This document shows positions 33,518-41,434 of a stretch of 64,000 nt of DNA, one piece after another (the first letter of the stretch is position 1; each line of letters begins with the position of its first letter). The stretch spans positions 1-64,000 of the forward strand of contig NZ_LR594664.1 of assembly GCF_901827175.1 (NCBI RefSeq), written 5' to 3'. The notes beneath the pieces are model-generated. The model searched no databases and was not told the origin of the DNA. It saw only the letters and a program-made list of their open reading frames with translations. The stretch is from Variovorax sp. RA8. Lineage in GTDB: Bacteria > Pseudomonadota > Gammaproteobacteria > Burkholderiales > Burkholderiaceae_C. Made by a program: the position numbers and the translations under genes.

Positions 33518-34252
33518 TTACGCCCGCCACGCGCGGACGCGACCCGAATCCGTGTGGGTGAACGACTTCCCGACGTACACCCCGACGCCGCCGGCGCCGA
33601 GCCACTGGGCGAAGCGGCCGAACTGCTCGATCGGGACGCCCGGGATGCGCGCATCGACCGCCCCGCCACGCATGTGCCAGCTGTCGCGCGCCGAGCCCTC
33701 AGTGATGGAGTTGGTGATGGGGTGCCTGAAGGCGCTTGTCCAGTCGATCGGCCTGGCCATGTTGAACCAGCCGAGCCAACTCGTGATCGCGTAGTGCACG
33801 TCGAAGATGATCGGATTCATCATGGTCCACTGGGAAATCTGCTCCCTGGTGAACCGTCCCGAATCGAGCGCTCTGCGAATGTGGGGGCTGTCCTCCCGGA
33901 TGAGGCGTTCGAGCGTCGTGTCCCGCGCAAACCAGCACAGGCGCTCATATTCGCTCTGGACAAGCTGGCCGTTGCGCCAGTAGGTGCTCTTGATGACCTC
34001 GCCCGTGGAAGTGCGCCTGACCCAGACCGTGCGATCGCGCGTCCAGAACTCGTCGCGTTGAGCCGCTGAAGGGAGGGCGCCCGCCGCCGCGGCGCTTGCC
34101 TGGGCGTGTGCGACGCCGGGGTCTTGTAACAGGAGGATCGAGCCGAGGCCGAGGCCGCCCAGCCCACGAAGCGCTGCGCGCCGGGTCAGCGCCGCTGGCA
34201 ACCCCGAGGGAGCCGTGCCTTCGGGGTGCACGTACGGATTAGGCGACAGCAT
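33518..34252 (-). CDS. DUF882/M15-type murein peptidase with Tat-like signal
   Basis: 244 aa. The N-terminus LTRRAALRGLGGLGLGSIL is a twin-arginine signal (Arg24-Arg25) with a cleavage region near AHAQ. Zinc ligands expected for the YcbK/MepK group are present: His193 and Asp200 in HMRGGAVDAR and His233 in FTHTDSGRVRAW. The enzyme should cut peptidoglycan cross-links in the periplasm. Together with the nearby transglycosylase it may open the wall for the transfer apparatus. It overlaps the upstream gene by 14 bp and is followed by the macro-like gene after one base. Confidence 0.82.
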   Translation of the reverse strand: MLSPNPYVHPEGTAPSGLPAALTRRAALRGLGGLGLGSILLLQDPGVAHAQASAAAAGALPSAAQRDEFWTRDRTVWVRRTSTGEVIKSTYWRNGQLVQSEYERLCWFARDTTLERLIREDSPHIRRALDSGRFTREQISQWTMMNPIIFDVHYAITSWLGWFNMARPIDWTSAFRHPITNSITEGSARDSWHMRGGAVDARIPGVPIEQFGRFAQWLGAGGVGVYVGKSFTHTDSGRVRAWRA

Positions 34253-34649
34253 CGGCCGGGTGCTCAGTGGGTTGGAGGGATGGACGCGCCTGGAGCGCTT
34301 CGTTCACGACCTGAGCGAGCTTGGAACTCGGCTTGCAGGCGACCGTGCGCTCTCGGTTCACGCTCATGAGGGTAAGCGCCTCGATCACAAGGCAGGCAAT
34401 GGGACCGAAGCCTCCACTCACCTTTGCAGCGCTCTTGTCTTGTGCGTTGTCGCCCCAGTAGTGCACCGCCGTCGAGATCTCGTCGATCGAGAACGTTGCG
34501 GGAGCGGGCTCGGCTTCGAGCGTAGGCCCGCCCGGGCCGGTTGGAACGGCCGGTTCGGCTGGCCGAAGTAGAGCGGCGAGCTCGGCCTGGTCGGACGACG
34601 TGGGCAAGGACGGGCGGGGCGCGCGGGTGCGCTTCTTCCGGGAACTCAT
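34239..34649 (-). CDS. Unknown 136-aa protein
   Basis: Start at ATG 34649, giving a basic N-terminus (MSSRKKRTRAPRPSL). A Pro-rich linker leads to a helical C-terminal part (IDEISTAVHYWGDNAQDKSAAK and FGPIACLVIEALTLMSVN). No family recognised. Its last codons overlap the start of the peptidase gene by 14 bp, so the two are translationally coupled. The upstream intergenic region has an inverted repeat at 34681-34707. Confidence 0.65.
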   Translation of the reverse strand: MSSRKKRTRAPRPSLPTSSDQAELAALLRPAEPAVPTGPGGPTLEAEPAPATFSIDEISTAVHYWGDNAQDKSAAKVSGGFGPIACLVIEALTLMSVNRERTVACKPSSKLAQVVNEALQARPSLQPTEHPADAVA

Positions 34650-34680
34650 GCTGGAGGACGTTGCTGGAAACGTTGAGGCG

Positions 34681-34707
34681 GTGCTATTATCTCCGCAAAA
34701 ATAGCAT
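34681..34707. promoter_or_regulatory. Inverted repeat between divergent genes
   Basis: GTGCTAT at 34681-34687 and ATAGCAT at 34701-34707 flank 13 bases; another ATAGCAT occurs near 34773-34778. It is a candidate operator for the divergent genes at 34649 and 34779. Similar TATTA-CCGCAAA-ATA sequence lies upstream of the topoisomerase gene near 37682. Confidence 0.4.
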
Positions 34708-34778
34708 GCCACAAACGCGAAAACGAGTCGCGATCGCTGCAATCAGAACTTGTGCGCATCGATTCTGGGGAATAGCAT

Positions 34779-35342
34779 TTGAAGACGCAAAAACCTGAGG
34801 GTCGCCCCTCAGCCACAGGGGTTGCCCGCGCCGAATGCGCGAACCTGCCTTCGCGCGGACAGGCCGTGACCTCGGTCGACTGGACGCGGGCGTTGCTTCG
34901 CGCGGACGTGATCGAGTTGCCGGGCTTCGCCGGGCCTGTGATCTCCGCTAAGGGCGTCCCGTGGATTCGTTTCGGCCCCGAATCTGCCGACACCGCGGCT
35001 CTCAACGCGAACTCCATCGCTTCGCGGATTCGTATGCGCACGGTGGTGGTCCTTGCGGTGGCCTGCACGATTGCTGCGTTCGCCTTCGGCTCGCTCCTGC
35101 AGATCCACCTCGGGTCGTCCGCTGCCCAGCAGCGCCTGACTGCGACGCTTCCGGCGTGGAAGGTGGTTCAGGTCGACGTCGATGGCGTCACCATCGCCCT
35201 GAAGGATGCTGCCGGCCGGCCCTTGCGCGTGCAGCTCGGTAAAGCCTTGCCCAACGGCGAACTTCTTCTCCAGACCGACCCGGCACGCCGGATCTACCGG
35301 ACCTCTTCCGCGAGCGTTCTCGTGCGCGAAGACACGAACTAA
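34779..35342 (+). CDS. Single-pass inner-membrane protein with periplasmic domain
   Basis: 187 aa from TTG 34779, which has a GGGGA ribosome site 9 bp upstream. One membrane segment (TVVVLAVACTIAAFAFGSLL) lies near 86-105. The C-terminal domain (WKVVQVDVDGVTIAL to TDPARRIYRTSS) is a small beta-rich fold resembling GspC/PilP-type periplasmic domains, as does the end of the protein encoded at 35809. The resemblance is by pattern only. It lies upstream of a bactofilin gene, so these three may form one envelope assembly. Confidence 0.65.
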   Translation: MKTQKPEGRPSATGVARAECANLPSRGQAVTSVDWTRALLRADVIELPGFAGPVISAKGVPWIRFGPESADTAALNANSIASRIRMRTVVVLAVACTIAAFAFGSLLQIHLGSSAAQQRLTATLPAWKVVQVDVDGVTIALKDAAGRPLRVQLGKALPNGELLLQTDPARRIYRTSSASVLVREDTN

Positions 35343-35356
35343 ATCACTAGGCCATC

Positions 35357-35809
35357 ATGAATCCAGCACCACTCAGCGCCCATGCGTCTGCGCACCCGGA
35401 CGCCGAGCAAGCAGTCTCGACCCTTCGCCTGTCCATCGAGGAACACGCGATCGGCATGGTGATTCCCCCGACGGCCGTGTTCGACGGGAACCTGAAACTG
35501 GACTGCGGCGTAGTCATCTATGGGAAATTCCGCGGCACGCTCGAGTGCGCGAAGGGTACCGTCATCATCGCGCCGGGGGCTCACTTCAGTGGGCGGCTGT
35601 CGGCCGAGCGCATCGCTGTCGCCGGCAAGGTGGGCGATCCGGCCAAGGCGGCCAAAGACAGCGCGCTGCTCATCGCGAGCGAGGACCTGCAGATCGGCGA
35701 CGGCGCTGACATCCATGCGGTTATTCGTGCTCCTCTGTTCAACATCCCGATGGGCGCAAAGCTGAACTCCAGCGTCATCAAGTCGATGCTGGGTACCGGG
35801 GCGGGCTGA
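35357..35809 (+). CDS. Bactofilin-like cytoskeletal protein
   Basis: 150 aa. The core from about 30 to 140 shows the repeated beta-helix pattern of bactofilins: VFDGNLKLDCGVVIYGKFRG, GTVIIAPGAHFSGRL, ERIAVAGKVG, DLQIGDGADIHAVIRA. Flexible tails flank the core as in the family. Bactofilins polymerise without nucleotide into membrane-associated filaments that position cell-wall or secretion machinery. It is embedded between two genes for single-pass membrane proteins and overlaps the next gene by one base. Confidence 0.85.
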   Translation: MNPAPLSAHASAHPDAEQAVSTLRLSIEEHAIGMVIPPTAVFDGNLKLDCGVVIYGKFRGTLECAKGTVIIAPGAHFSGRLSAERIAVAGKVGDPAKAAKDSALLIASEDLQIGDGADIHAVIRAPLFNIPMGAKLNSSVIKSMLGTGAG

Positions 35810-36687
35810 TGGCGGCGAGTCCTCCCATGACGATGAGCGTGGTCAACCGCGTGCGGTTCACAGCCTGGGCCTGGCTCGCCTCTGCATTCCTCGTCGGCGC
35901 GACGACCGGCGCGGTTGCCGCGGGCGTGCCGCTCTGGAAGCAACTCCAGACCGCCAAGGATGATGCGTCGCGTCTGCACCAGGTCGAGATCCTGACAAGG
36001 ACGGTGTCACCCGGTTTCGACGTAGACGCGCTCGTCTCCCTGGAGGAGCCGCCCCGGCAAGCGTCGGCGCCGGAGGCAAAGCAGATGGCAAGCCAGGTGG
36101 CGAACGAGGTGGCAAAGCCCGAGCCGACCCCGGTGATGGCGCAGGCCGTGGCCTCGACACCGGTGGCCAAGGTGCAAGCCGCTGCCGCCTCAGCCGAGGA
36201 CGTGGCCCTCGCAGCGAACGCTGCCCGGGCCGAGGAAGCCGAACGAAAGGCCGCCGAGGCTCGGAAGGCAGCCGCGGCCGCCGATGAAGCTGAGCGCAAG
36301 GCTAAGGCGGAGCGGCAGGCCAGGCTGGAGCGAGAGCAGAAGGCTGCCAAGGCAGCGCAGGAAGCTCAGCAACGAAAGGAGCGCGAGCAGGCCGAAGCAC
36401 AGGCGGCATCGGCACGCGCCAAGGCTGCCGCAGAAGCTCAGAAGGCTCGCGAGGCAGCGACTCAGGTGGCCACGCCTGTTCCGGCCGCTGGCACCAACGG
36501 GCCGACCGAGCGGGTGACGAAGGACGAAGCCGGCCTGGCCGAAGTGCAAGCCAGCGGAGTGACCTTCAAGAGCGGGCGACGGGTCGCCGTCGGGGATACC
36601 TTCCCGAGCGGGGAGAAGCTCATAAGCATCGATCCGCGGATCGGCGAGATCATCACGAGCAAGCGTCGGATCGTGATCAAGCAGTAA
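35809..36687 (+). CDS. Membrane-anchored coiled-coil protein
   Basis: 292 aa. An N-terminal membrane segment (AWLASAFLVGATTGAVAAGV) is followed by a long Ala/Glu/Lys-rich TolA-like helix (about 130-215) and a C-terminal beta domain (SGRRVAVGDTFPSGEKL, then IITSKRRIVIKQ) that resembles PilP/GspC-type domains. The layout suggests a periplasm-spanning linker. It follows the bactofilin gene directly and may connect that filament to an outer complex. No exact family assigned. Confidence 0.65.
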   Translation: MAASPPMTMSVVNRVRFTAWAWLASAFLVGATTGAVAAGVPLWKQLQTAKDDASRLHQVEILTRTVSPGFDVDALVSLEEPPRQASAPEAKQMASQVANEVAKPEPTPVMAQAVASTPVAKVQAAAASAEDVALAANAARAEEAERKAAEARKAAAAADEAERKAKAERQARLEREQKAAKAAQEAQQRKEREQAEAQAASARAKAAAEAQKAREAATQVATPVPAAGTNGPTERVTKDEAGLAEVQASGVTFKSGRRVAVGDTFPSGEKLISIDPRIGEIITSKRRIVIKQ

Positions 36688-36739
36688 GCGCCTGCGCCGG
36701 GCACCACCTGATCAGCCGAGGTGGCATCGACTGGCGGCT

Positions 36740-37537
36740 TTACTCGCCGATTTCCCCACCGTAGAGCTGAAAAAGTTCGCGGAAGAAGCGATCGTAAGCT
36801 GGGGCCCTCGGGTCCCTGCGGACGCAGTGTCTCAGATAGAAGGCAGACGCCAAGTTGCTTCGTCTCCACGACCCCAAGTTGTCGCCCCACACTTCCCCTA
36901 CAGCCGTGATGGCTCGGGAAGCGGCGAACTGGGGGATCTTGGAGTAAGCCCACAACTGCGCCCAGACGTTAGGCCACAGATTGCGCGGGACGAGCCGCAA
37001 GGTGAACTTGATTTCGAGGAGCGCGACAACGTCGCTTTCGTCGTCTCGGAAGACGAGGTCTGGACAGCCCCGCAACGGGGCGCGGTCAATGGACAAGGCG
37101 GGAATCGTGAACACGGGGTGCCCCGATTCACTCTGAGGCTCGCCGATGCCACAGTGCAGAAGCCGCCACCTGGTACCCGGCAGGGTGCGAAAGTCGGACT
37201 TGCTCGTGATGCGACGTATCAAGTCGATGCCGATCTCAGCTTCCTTGCCTTTCTGCTGGGATGCCAAGTCGATGTCGCGCCGGTAGAGGGAGTACACCCA
37301 GTCGGTGAACTCTGACACTGTTGCCCCGGGCCTGGCAGGCCGCGCGCGTGCGGCGCGGCTCAGCAGCGTCTTGGAGCTGATGGAGAACGCATCCTCGCTG
37401 ACTCGCCTCCATGGGTCGACGGGGGCGGCCTCGCCTTCGATCGCGGCCAGGCGCCTGAATCGCCAGTCAAACATGGACGGCATCCCGACGACGCCGGGGG
37501 CGTAGTCGCTCAGCGCATTGCGATTGCTGGAAACCAT
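36740..37537 (-). CDS. PD-(D/E)XK-type nuclease-like protein
   Basis: 265 aa from ATG 37537, chosen because GGAGG lies 5 bp upstream; the longer frame to 37669 would add a spurious hydrophobic leader. The catalytic pattern is visible: GCPDLVFRDD (Asp160), then ALLEIKFT with Glu175 and Lys177. A conserved-looking Gln-rich helix AQLWAYSKIPQF follows, as in Cas4/RecB-like nucleases. It may be a defence or recombination nuclease. It is divergent from the topoisomerase gene and stands alone. Confidence 0.7.
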   Translation of the reverse strand: MVSSNRNALSDYAPGVVGMPSMFDWRFRRLAAIEGEAAPVDPWRRVSEDAFSISSKTLLSRAARARPARPGATVSEFTDWVYSLYRRDIDLASQQKGKEAEIGIDLIRRITSKSDFRTLPGTRWRLLHCGIGEPQSESGHPVFTIPALSIDRAPLRGCPDLVFRDDESDVVALLEIKFTLRLVPRNLWPNVWAQLWAYSKIPQFAASRAITAVGEVWGDNLGSWRRSNLASAFYLRHCVRRDPRAPAYDRFFRELFQLYGGEIGE

Positions 37538-37726
37538 CCGGTCCTCCAAATGCGAGTAAAGCAATCGTCGCAGCATACCGTCCAAGAAGCGAGGCACTCG
37601 CGGGGGCCGGGCGCCGGAAGCTAGGCGCGAAACCAACACCAAAACCGCGATACTCCATCGCGTCTTCAAGTTCGTGCGCTAGTATTACCGCAAACATAAC
37701 GGACACGCTAGAGATGTATTCGCACA

Positions 37727-39259
37727 ATGGCAGGTGAACAGGTCGTATGGATAGCCGAAAAGCCTTCGGCGGCCAAGGATTTGGTCGCGGGGATGAAGCT
37801 CGCCTATGGCGTGTCCTGCACGAACGAGGGAGCCGCCTCTCGGGACGGGTACTTCGTCATCAGCAACGGCCATGTGGTGCTGCCTCTCGCCGGGCACCTG
37901 CTCACCACTGCGCGGGTCTCCGAATACCTGACGCCTGAGATGGCCAAGCTCGAAGAGGAGCGCGTCTTCGATCGGTACAAAGACTTCCTTCCCGTCCTCC
38001 CTCCGAAGCTGATCACCCACCCGCGCACCGACGAGAGTAAGGGCGCCAAGGGTGCCAAGGGGAAGTCGGCCGGCGCTGGAAAGCCGTTCGGCCCGTATCT
38101 GGTGGCCAAGAAGTTCCTGCGTCGTGGCATCAAGGTCATGAACGCCGGCGACACCGATCGCGAAGGCCAGCTTATCGTGGACGAGCTGCTCGAACACTTT
38201 GGCATCGACCCGGCCGGCCCGAACGTCTTCCGCGTCGAACTCGTGTCCAACCGGGCCGAGGACATCGCCGAGACCCTCAAGAAGCCTTTCGACCGCAACG
38301 GCGATCCGAAATGGGCCAACCGCGGCGAGGCAGCCCGCGTGCGCCAGTATCTGGACTGGGTCTGGGGGCTGAACCCCTCGATGGCCTACCAGGCGCTGCT
38401 GCGCAAGTCGAACGTGGGCGTGGGCCGCGTGCAGACGCCGGTCCTGGAGATGGTGGACGCCCGGCGCCGAGCCATCGAGAACTTCAAGCCGACCGACTAC
38501 TTCATCCCGGTGATTACGCTGCGCGACGGCACGGTCATGCGCTGGCACAAGCGCGAGGAAGCTGCCGGCACGCCCGGTTTCGACCTCGAAGGCCGGATCA
38601 TCGACGAGCAGGTCGCCAAGCAGATCGTGCGGGCCATCACCGGTGGCCTGAAGGGCACCTGCGTGCAGGCAACTGCGAAAGAACACAGCGAGAAGCCGCC
38701 GCTTCCGTTCTCCCTCGGGGCGCTGCAGGCCGAGGCTGCGCGCCAGCACGGTATGACGCTGGATGAGGTGACCGACGCGGCCCAGAACCTCTACAAATCG
38801 AAGGCGATCTCGTACGTTGGTACTGACTGCCGCTTCCTGCCTGAATCGATGCACGCGGACGCGCGCAAGGTGATGGCCCAGCTGGCGAAGCTCTTTCCCG
38901 GCCAGGCCCAGGGCGCGCACATGGAGATCAAGGGCGCCGCCTTCAACGACGCCAAGCTCGACGAGCACTTCGCGATCGTCCCGATGGGGCTTCCAAACAG
39001 CGGCGCGAGCCGCAACGAGCTGGCCGTCTTCCGCACGATCGCCAAGCGGTTCATGGCCCAGTTCTACCCGGACTACGTCTACAAGCAGCACTCGCTCATC
39101 GGCCGGTTTGGCCAGGACGAGTTCCGTGCTAGCCAAAAGCAGGAGATCCGCAAGGGCTGGAAGGAAGTCGAGGCGGACAGCGAGTCCGGCGGCGAGGCGG
39201 AAGCGGGTGCCGGCGGCGACGGCGATGTCCGCGGTGAAGTGCAAAGGATTCGCGGATGA
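37727..39259 (+). CDS. topB: Topoisomerase III, N-terminal/catalytic part (split gene)
   Basis: 510 aa type IA topoisomerase. Toprim motifs EKPSAAKDLV (Glu11) and DTDREGQ (Asp142, Asp144, Glu146) bind metal. The nucleophile is Tyr363 in SYVGTDCRF. The usual Arg two residues after Tyr is Gly365, which is unusual. HFAIVPM and the RFMAQFYPDYVY stretch follow. It is shorter than TopB (about 650 aa) because the remaining domain is encoded by the next gene, which overlaps by the four bases ATGA. The split lies in an acidic Gly/Ser linker. Plasmid topoisomerase III may decatenate or unwind DNA during transfer. Confidence 0.88.
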   Translation: MAGEQVVWIAEKPSAAKDLVAGMKLAYGVSCTNEGAASRDGYFVISNGHVVLPLAGHLLTTARVSEYLTPEMAKLEEERVFDRYKDFLPVLPPKLITHPRTDESKGAKGAKGKSAGAGKPFGPYLVAKKFLRRGIKVMNAGDTDREGQLIVDELLEHFGIDPAGPNVFRVELVSNRAEDIAETLKKPFDRNGDPKWANRGEAARVRQYLDWVWGLNPSMAYQALLRKSNVGVGRVQTPVLEMVDARRRAIENFKPTDYFIPVITLRDGTVMRWHKREEAAGTPGFDLEGRIIDEQVAKQIVRAITGGLKGTCVQATAKEHSEKPPLPFSLGALQAEAARQHGMTLDEVTDAAQNLYKSKAISYVGTDCRFLPESMHADARKVMAQLAKLFPGQAQGAHMEIKGAAFNDAKLDEHFAIVPMGLPNSGASRNELAVFRTIAKRFMAQFYPDYVYKQHSLIGRFGQDEFRASQKQEIRKGWKEVEADSESGGEAEAGAGGDGDVRGEVQRIRG

Positions 39260-39762
39260 GTGACCCAACCGACAAGTTCGCCGGCTACCGGACCGGCGCC
39301 GTGCTCTACGCCGTGAGCGCGAAGATCGAGGCCAAGCGCACGAGCCCGCCGAGCCCGTACACGGAAGACGAGCTCATGGACGACATGCTGTCGGCCCACA
39401 AGTTCGGGCGCACCGACCGCGAGCGCGAGATGCTCAAGCGGGTGCAGGGGATCGGCACGTCGCGCACGCGCGGCACGATCATCACAAATCACCTTGACCG
39501 GGACCTGCTGCGCCGGGTCAAGAAGGGCAAGAAGCACCAGCTGCACATCACCGACTTCGGGACCCACCTGCTGAGCCAGCTGCCGGACTCGCTCAAGAGC
39601 GTGTCGATGACCGCGCTCTGGGAGCTTGCGCTCGCAGACGTCGCAGAAGGCCGCGCCAATTCGGACCTCCTAAAACAAAAGATATCGGAAATGGTGAAAA
39701 GGTTGCTAGCCGAGGCGTTCGCTTCGCGTGGCGTTTTGCCAACAGATAGCGTCCGAAGGTGA
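39256..39762 (+). CDS. Topoisomerase III, C-terminal part (separate gene)
   Basis: 168 aa. The sequence continues the TopB fold: GYRTGAVLYAVSAKIEAKRT, then PPSPYTEDELMDDM, GIGTSRTRGTII, and ITDFGTHLLSQLP with TALWELALADVAEG. These align in order with the region after the catalytic domain of intact TopB proteins. It starts at ATG 39256 inside the last codons of the catalytic part, so the two are translationally coupled and likely form a heterodimer. Alternatively a -1 ribosomal frameshift at the overlap could fuse them. Confidence 0.82.
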   Translation: MSDPTDKFAGYRTGAVLYAVSAKIEAKRTSPPSPYTEDELMDDMLSAHKFGRTDREREMLKRVQGIGTSRTRGTIITNHLDRDLLRRVKKGKKHQLHITDFGTHLLSQLPDSLKSVSMTALWELALADVAEGRANSDLLKQKISEMVKRLLAEAFASRGVLPTDSVRR

Positions 39763-39827
39763 CTCCGACGAAAATTGGATAGTTCGTGAAAGTATTACGA
39801 CACAATTTAAACGGAGAGCCACTTTTA

Positions 39828-40148
39828 ATGAACCTCAACTTCTCGCATCAAGCAAGGGAACATCAGATGACTGCACTTTTGGGTGGCGTGGCGATGACCA
39901 TGAACGGCATCGCGCCATCGCCGGAACGGGCAACCCAGCTCAACAAGCTCCTTGACCGCATCTCGGCCGGCGTCGGTGTCACCGTCGAGAAGGTCAAGAG
40001 CGTGCTCACCGCGTATTCGAACGGTGGTGCACCCGCGCGGGCCGAGCTCCTCGCGGCGGGCGCCGAATGGCGTGCTCAGGTTCCGGTCCTGCGCCAAGCG
40101 CCCGAGGCTGCCCACGAGACCGACACCAGCAACGCTCCGCGAGGCTGA
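39828..40148 (+). CDS. Small unknown protein ending in Pro-Arg-Gly
   Basis: 106 aa from ATG 39828; GTG 39786 and ATG 39867 (with AAGGGA upstream) are alternatives. No family recognised. Helical (ATQLNKLLDRISAGVGVTVEKVKSVLTAY), acidic tail and a terminal Pro-Arg-Gly. It belongs to the run of co-directional genes after the topoisomerase; the bases of its last codons provide GAGG near the next start. Confidence 0.55.
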   Translation: MNLNFSHQAREHQMTALLGGVAMTMNGIAPSPERATQLNKLLDRISAGVGVTVEKVKSVLTAYSNGGAPARAELLAAGAEWRAQVPVLRQAPEAAHETDTSNAPRG

Positions 40149-40153
40149 CCGGT

Positions 40154-40429
40154 ATGCACGGGGCCGTTGCAAGCCATACGTCGACGAGCCGGATGGGCCG
40201 CGTCCTGGCACGCGTCGAGCAACTGCCCGACGATCTCCGGGCGCTGTTTCACGCCACGATCGTGCGCGGCGAGCCGAAGGCCGCTGCGTGCGTCTCGGCA
40301 CAGATCGATGGTGAAGCTTTCGATCAGCGCTATGCGCGGCTGCTGCGCGAGTTGAAGCGCGATCCCTCCCGCGTCGTGTTGCCGCAGGTCCCGCGCCTGC
40401 GTTTCCCCTTTCCCCCAAAGAAGCTGTAG
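40154..40429 (+). CDS. Small unknown protein, sigma-region-4-like helix pattern
   Basis: 91 aa from ATG 40154, five bases after the previous stop. The middle (LPDDLRALFHATIVRGEPKAA, then FDQRYARLLRELKR) has the spacing of a helix-turn-helix similar to sigma region 4, so DNA binding is possible. No family assigned. The end is basic and Pro-rich (FPFPPKKL). Confidence 0.55.
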   Translation: MHGAVASHTSTSRMGRVLARVEQLPDDLRALFHATIVRGEPKAAACVSAQIDGEAFDQRYARLLRELKRDPSRVVLPQVPRLRFPFPPKKL

Positions 40430-40445
40430 GCGCAGGAGCCCACTC

Positions 40446-40958
40446 ATGAAGCCGTGTGAAGGTTGGGACAACCCCGTCGTGCTCGATGACATCGAGCTGT
40501 ATCACTTCGCCACCGAAGGCGAGCGCAAGCTGGCGGCCAGCCTCATCCGCTCGAGCATCGAGGACATGGTGCTGCTCCAGAAGGTTCAGCGAGGCGAGCG
40601 CTTCCTTAATCGGAACCTCACCGTGAAAGAGCTTGAGGTCGGCCGCGACTGGGTGGCCAGCAACAAGGGCATCCTTTCCTTCGAGGAGTGCTGCAACATC
40701 TGCGCGCCGGACCTGGACTGGCGCTCGGTGCAGCAGGCGATCCTGATGGATCCCGAAGCCGCGCTCCATCGCATCCGTACCCAGAACTCGACCATTGTCG
40801 ACAACGAGGTCGCGCTTCCCCAGACCGAGGAAGAGGTTGCTCGCGGCGACGAACCGGTCACGACCGGGCGCCTGGCCATGAGCCTCATGAACATGATCCA
40901 GGGCGACCTGGACTTCAGCCCCGAGGAAGAGCCCTCCTACCGTCCGATGGCCTGCTGA
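40446..40958 (+). CDS. Unknown 170-aa protein
   Basis: ATG 40446 with a GGAG site upstream. No family recognised. Helical and acidic, with LAASLIRSSIEDMVLLQKVQ, two adjacent Cys in EECCNICAPD and an acidic C-terminus. Its stop codon overlaps the next start by one base, which implies coupled translation. Confidence 0.7.
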   Translation: MKPCEGWDNPVVLDDIELYHFATEGERKLAASLIRSSIEDMVLLQKVQRGERFLNRNLTVKELEVGRDWVASNKGILSFEECCNICAPDLDWRSVQQAILMDPEAALHRIRTQNSTIVDNEVALPQTEEEVARGDEPVTTGRLAMSLMNMIQGDLDFSPEEEPSYRPMAC

Positions 40959-41434
40959 TGATCACTGTCGAGCGTCTTCTCATCAACCTGGCCGTCACCA
41001 ACGAGGTCACCTTCACGGCGGGCGGCATCGACTACATCCCCGGCGAGATCTTCGCGGGCAAGGAGTTCTCCTTCATGCCCGCCGTCGTGGCGCAAGCCGT
41101 CCGAATCGCTCGGGAACTGAGCGTCGGCATTGAAAGCGATTTCGACATGGAACTCGTGGGCGCGCAGTCTTTTCCGGCGGCCGGCGCCTTCGAGTTCACG
41201 GTAACGGTGCGTCCTCTGGGCGATGACGTTGGCGTTCTGCGCGGCCTCCTTTTCCAGCAGGCTGCGGATCGCCTGTTCGGTTGGCATGAAGACAAGCGCG
41301 TCGACCTGATGACCGTGTTCCAGCGCTTCAAGGATGACGGCTACGAGCGGGAACGCCATGCCCTCGACGCCTACACGGCCGCGCTCGCTGCACGCGCCGA
41401 AACCCAGCAACCCCAGACCGCGATGGCCGCATGA
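40958..41434 (+). CDS. Unknown 158-aa protein
   Basis: Start at ATG 40958, overlapping the preceding TGA. The longer frame from 40688 is a shadow of the preceding gene. No family recognised. Mixed alpha/beta with FTAGGIDYIPGEIFAGKEF and FEFTVTVRPLGDDVG. It overlaps the next gene by ATGA. Confidence 0.68.
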   Translation: MITVERLLINLAVTNEVTFTAGGIDYIPGEIFAGKEFSFMPAVVAQAVRIARELSVGIESDFDMELVGAQSFPAAGAFEFTVTVRPLGDDVGVLRGLLFQQAADRLFGWHEDKRVDLMTVFQRFKDDGYERERHALDAYTAALAARAETQQPQTAMAA

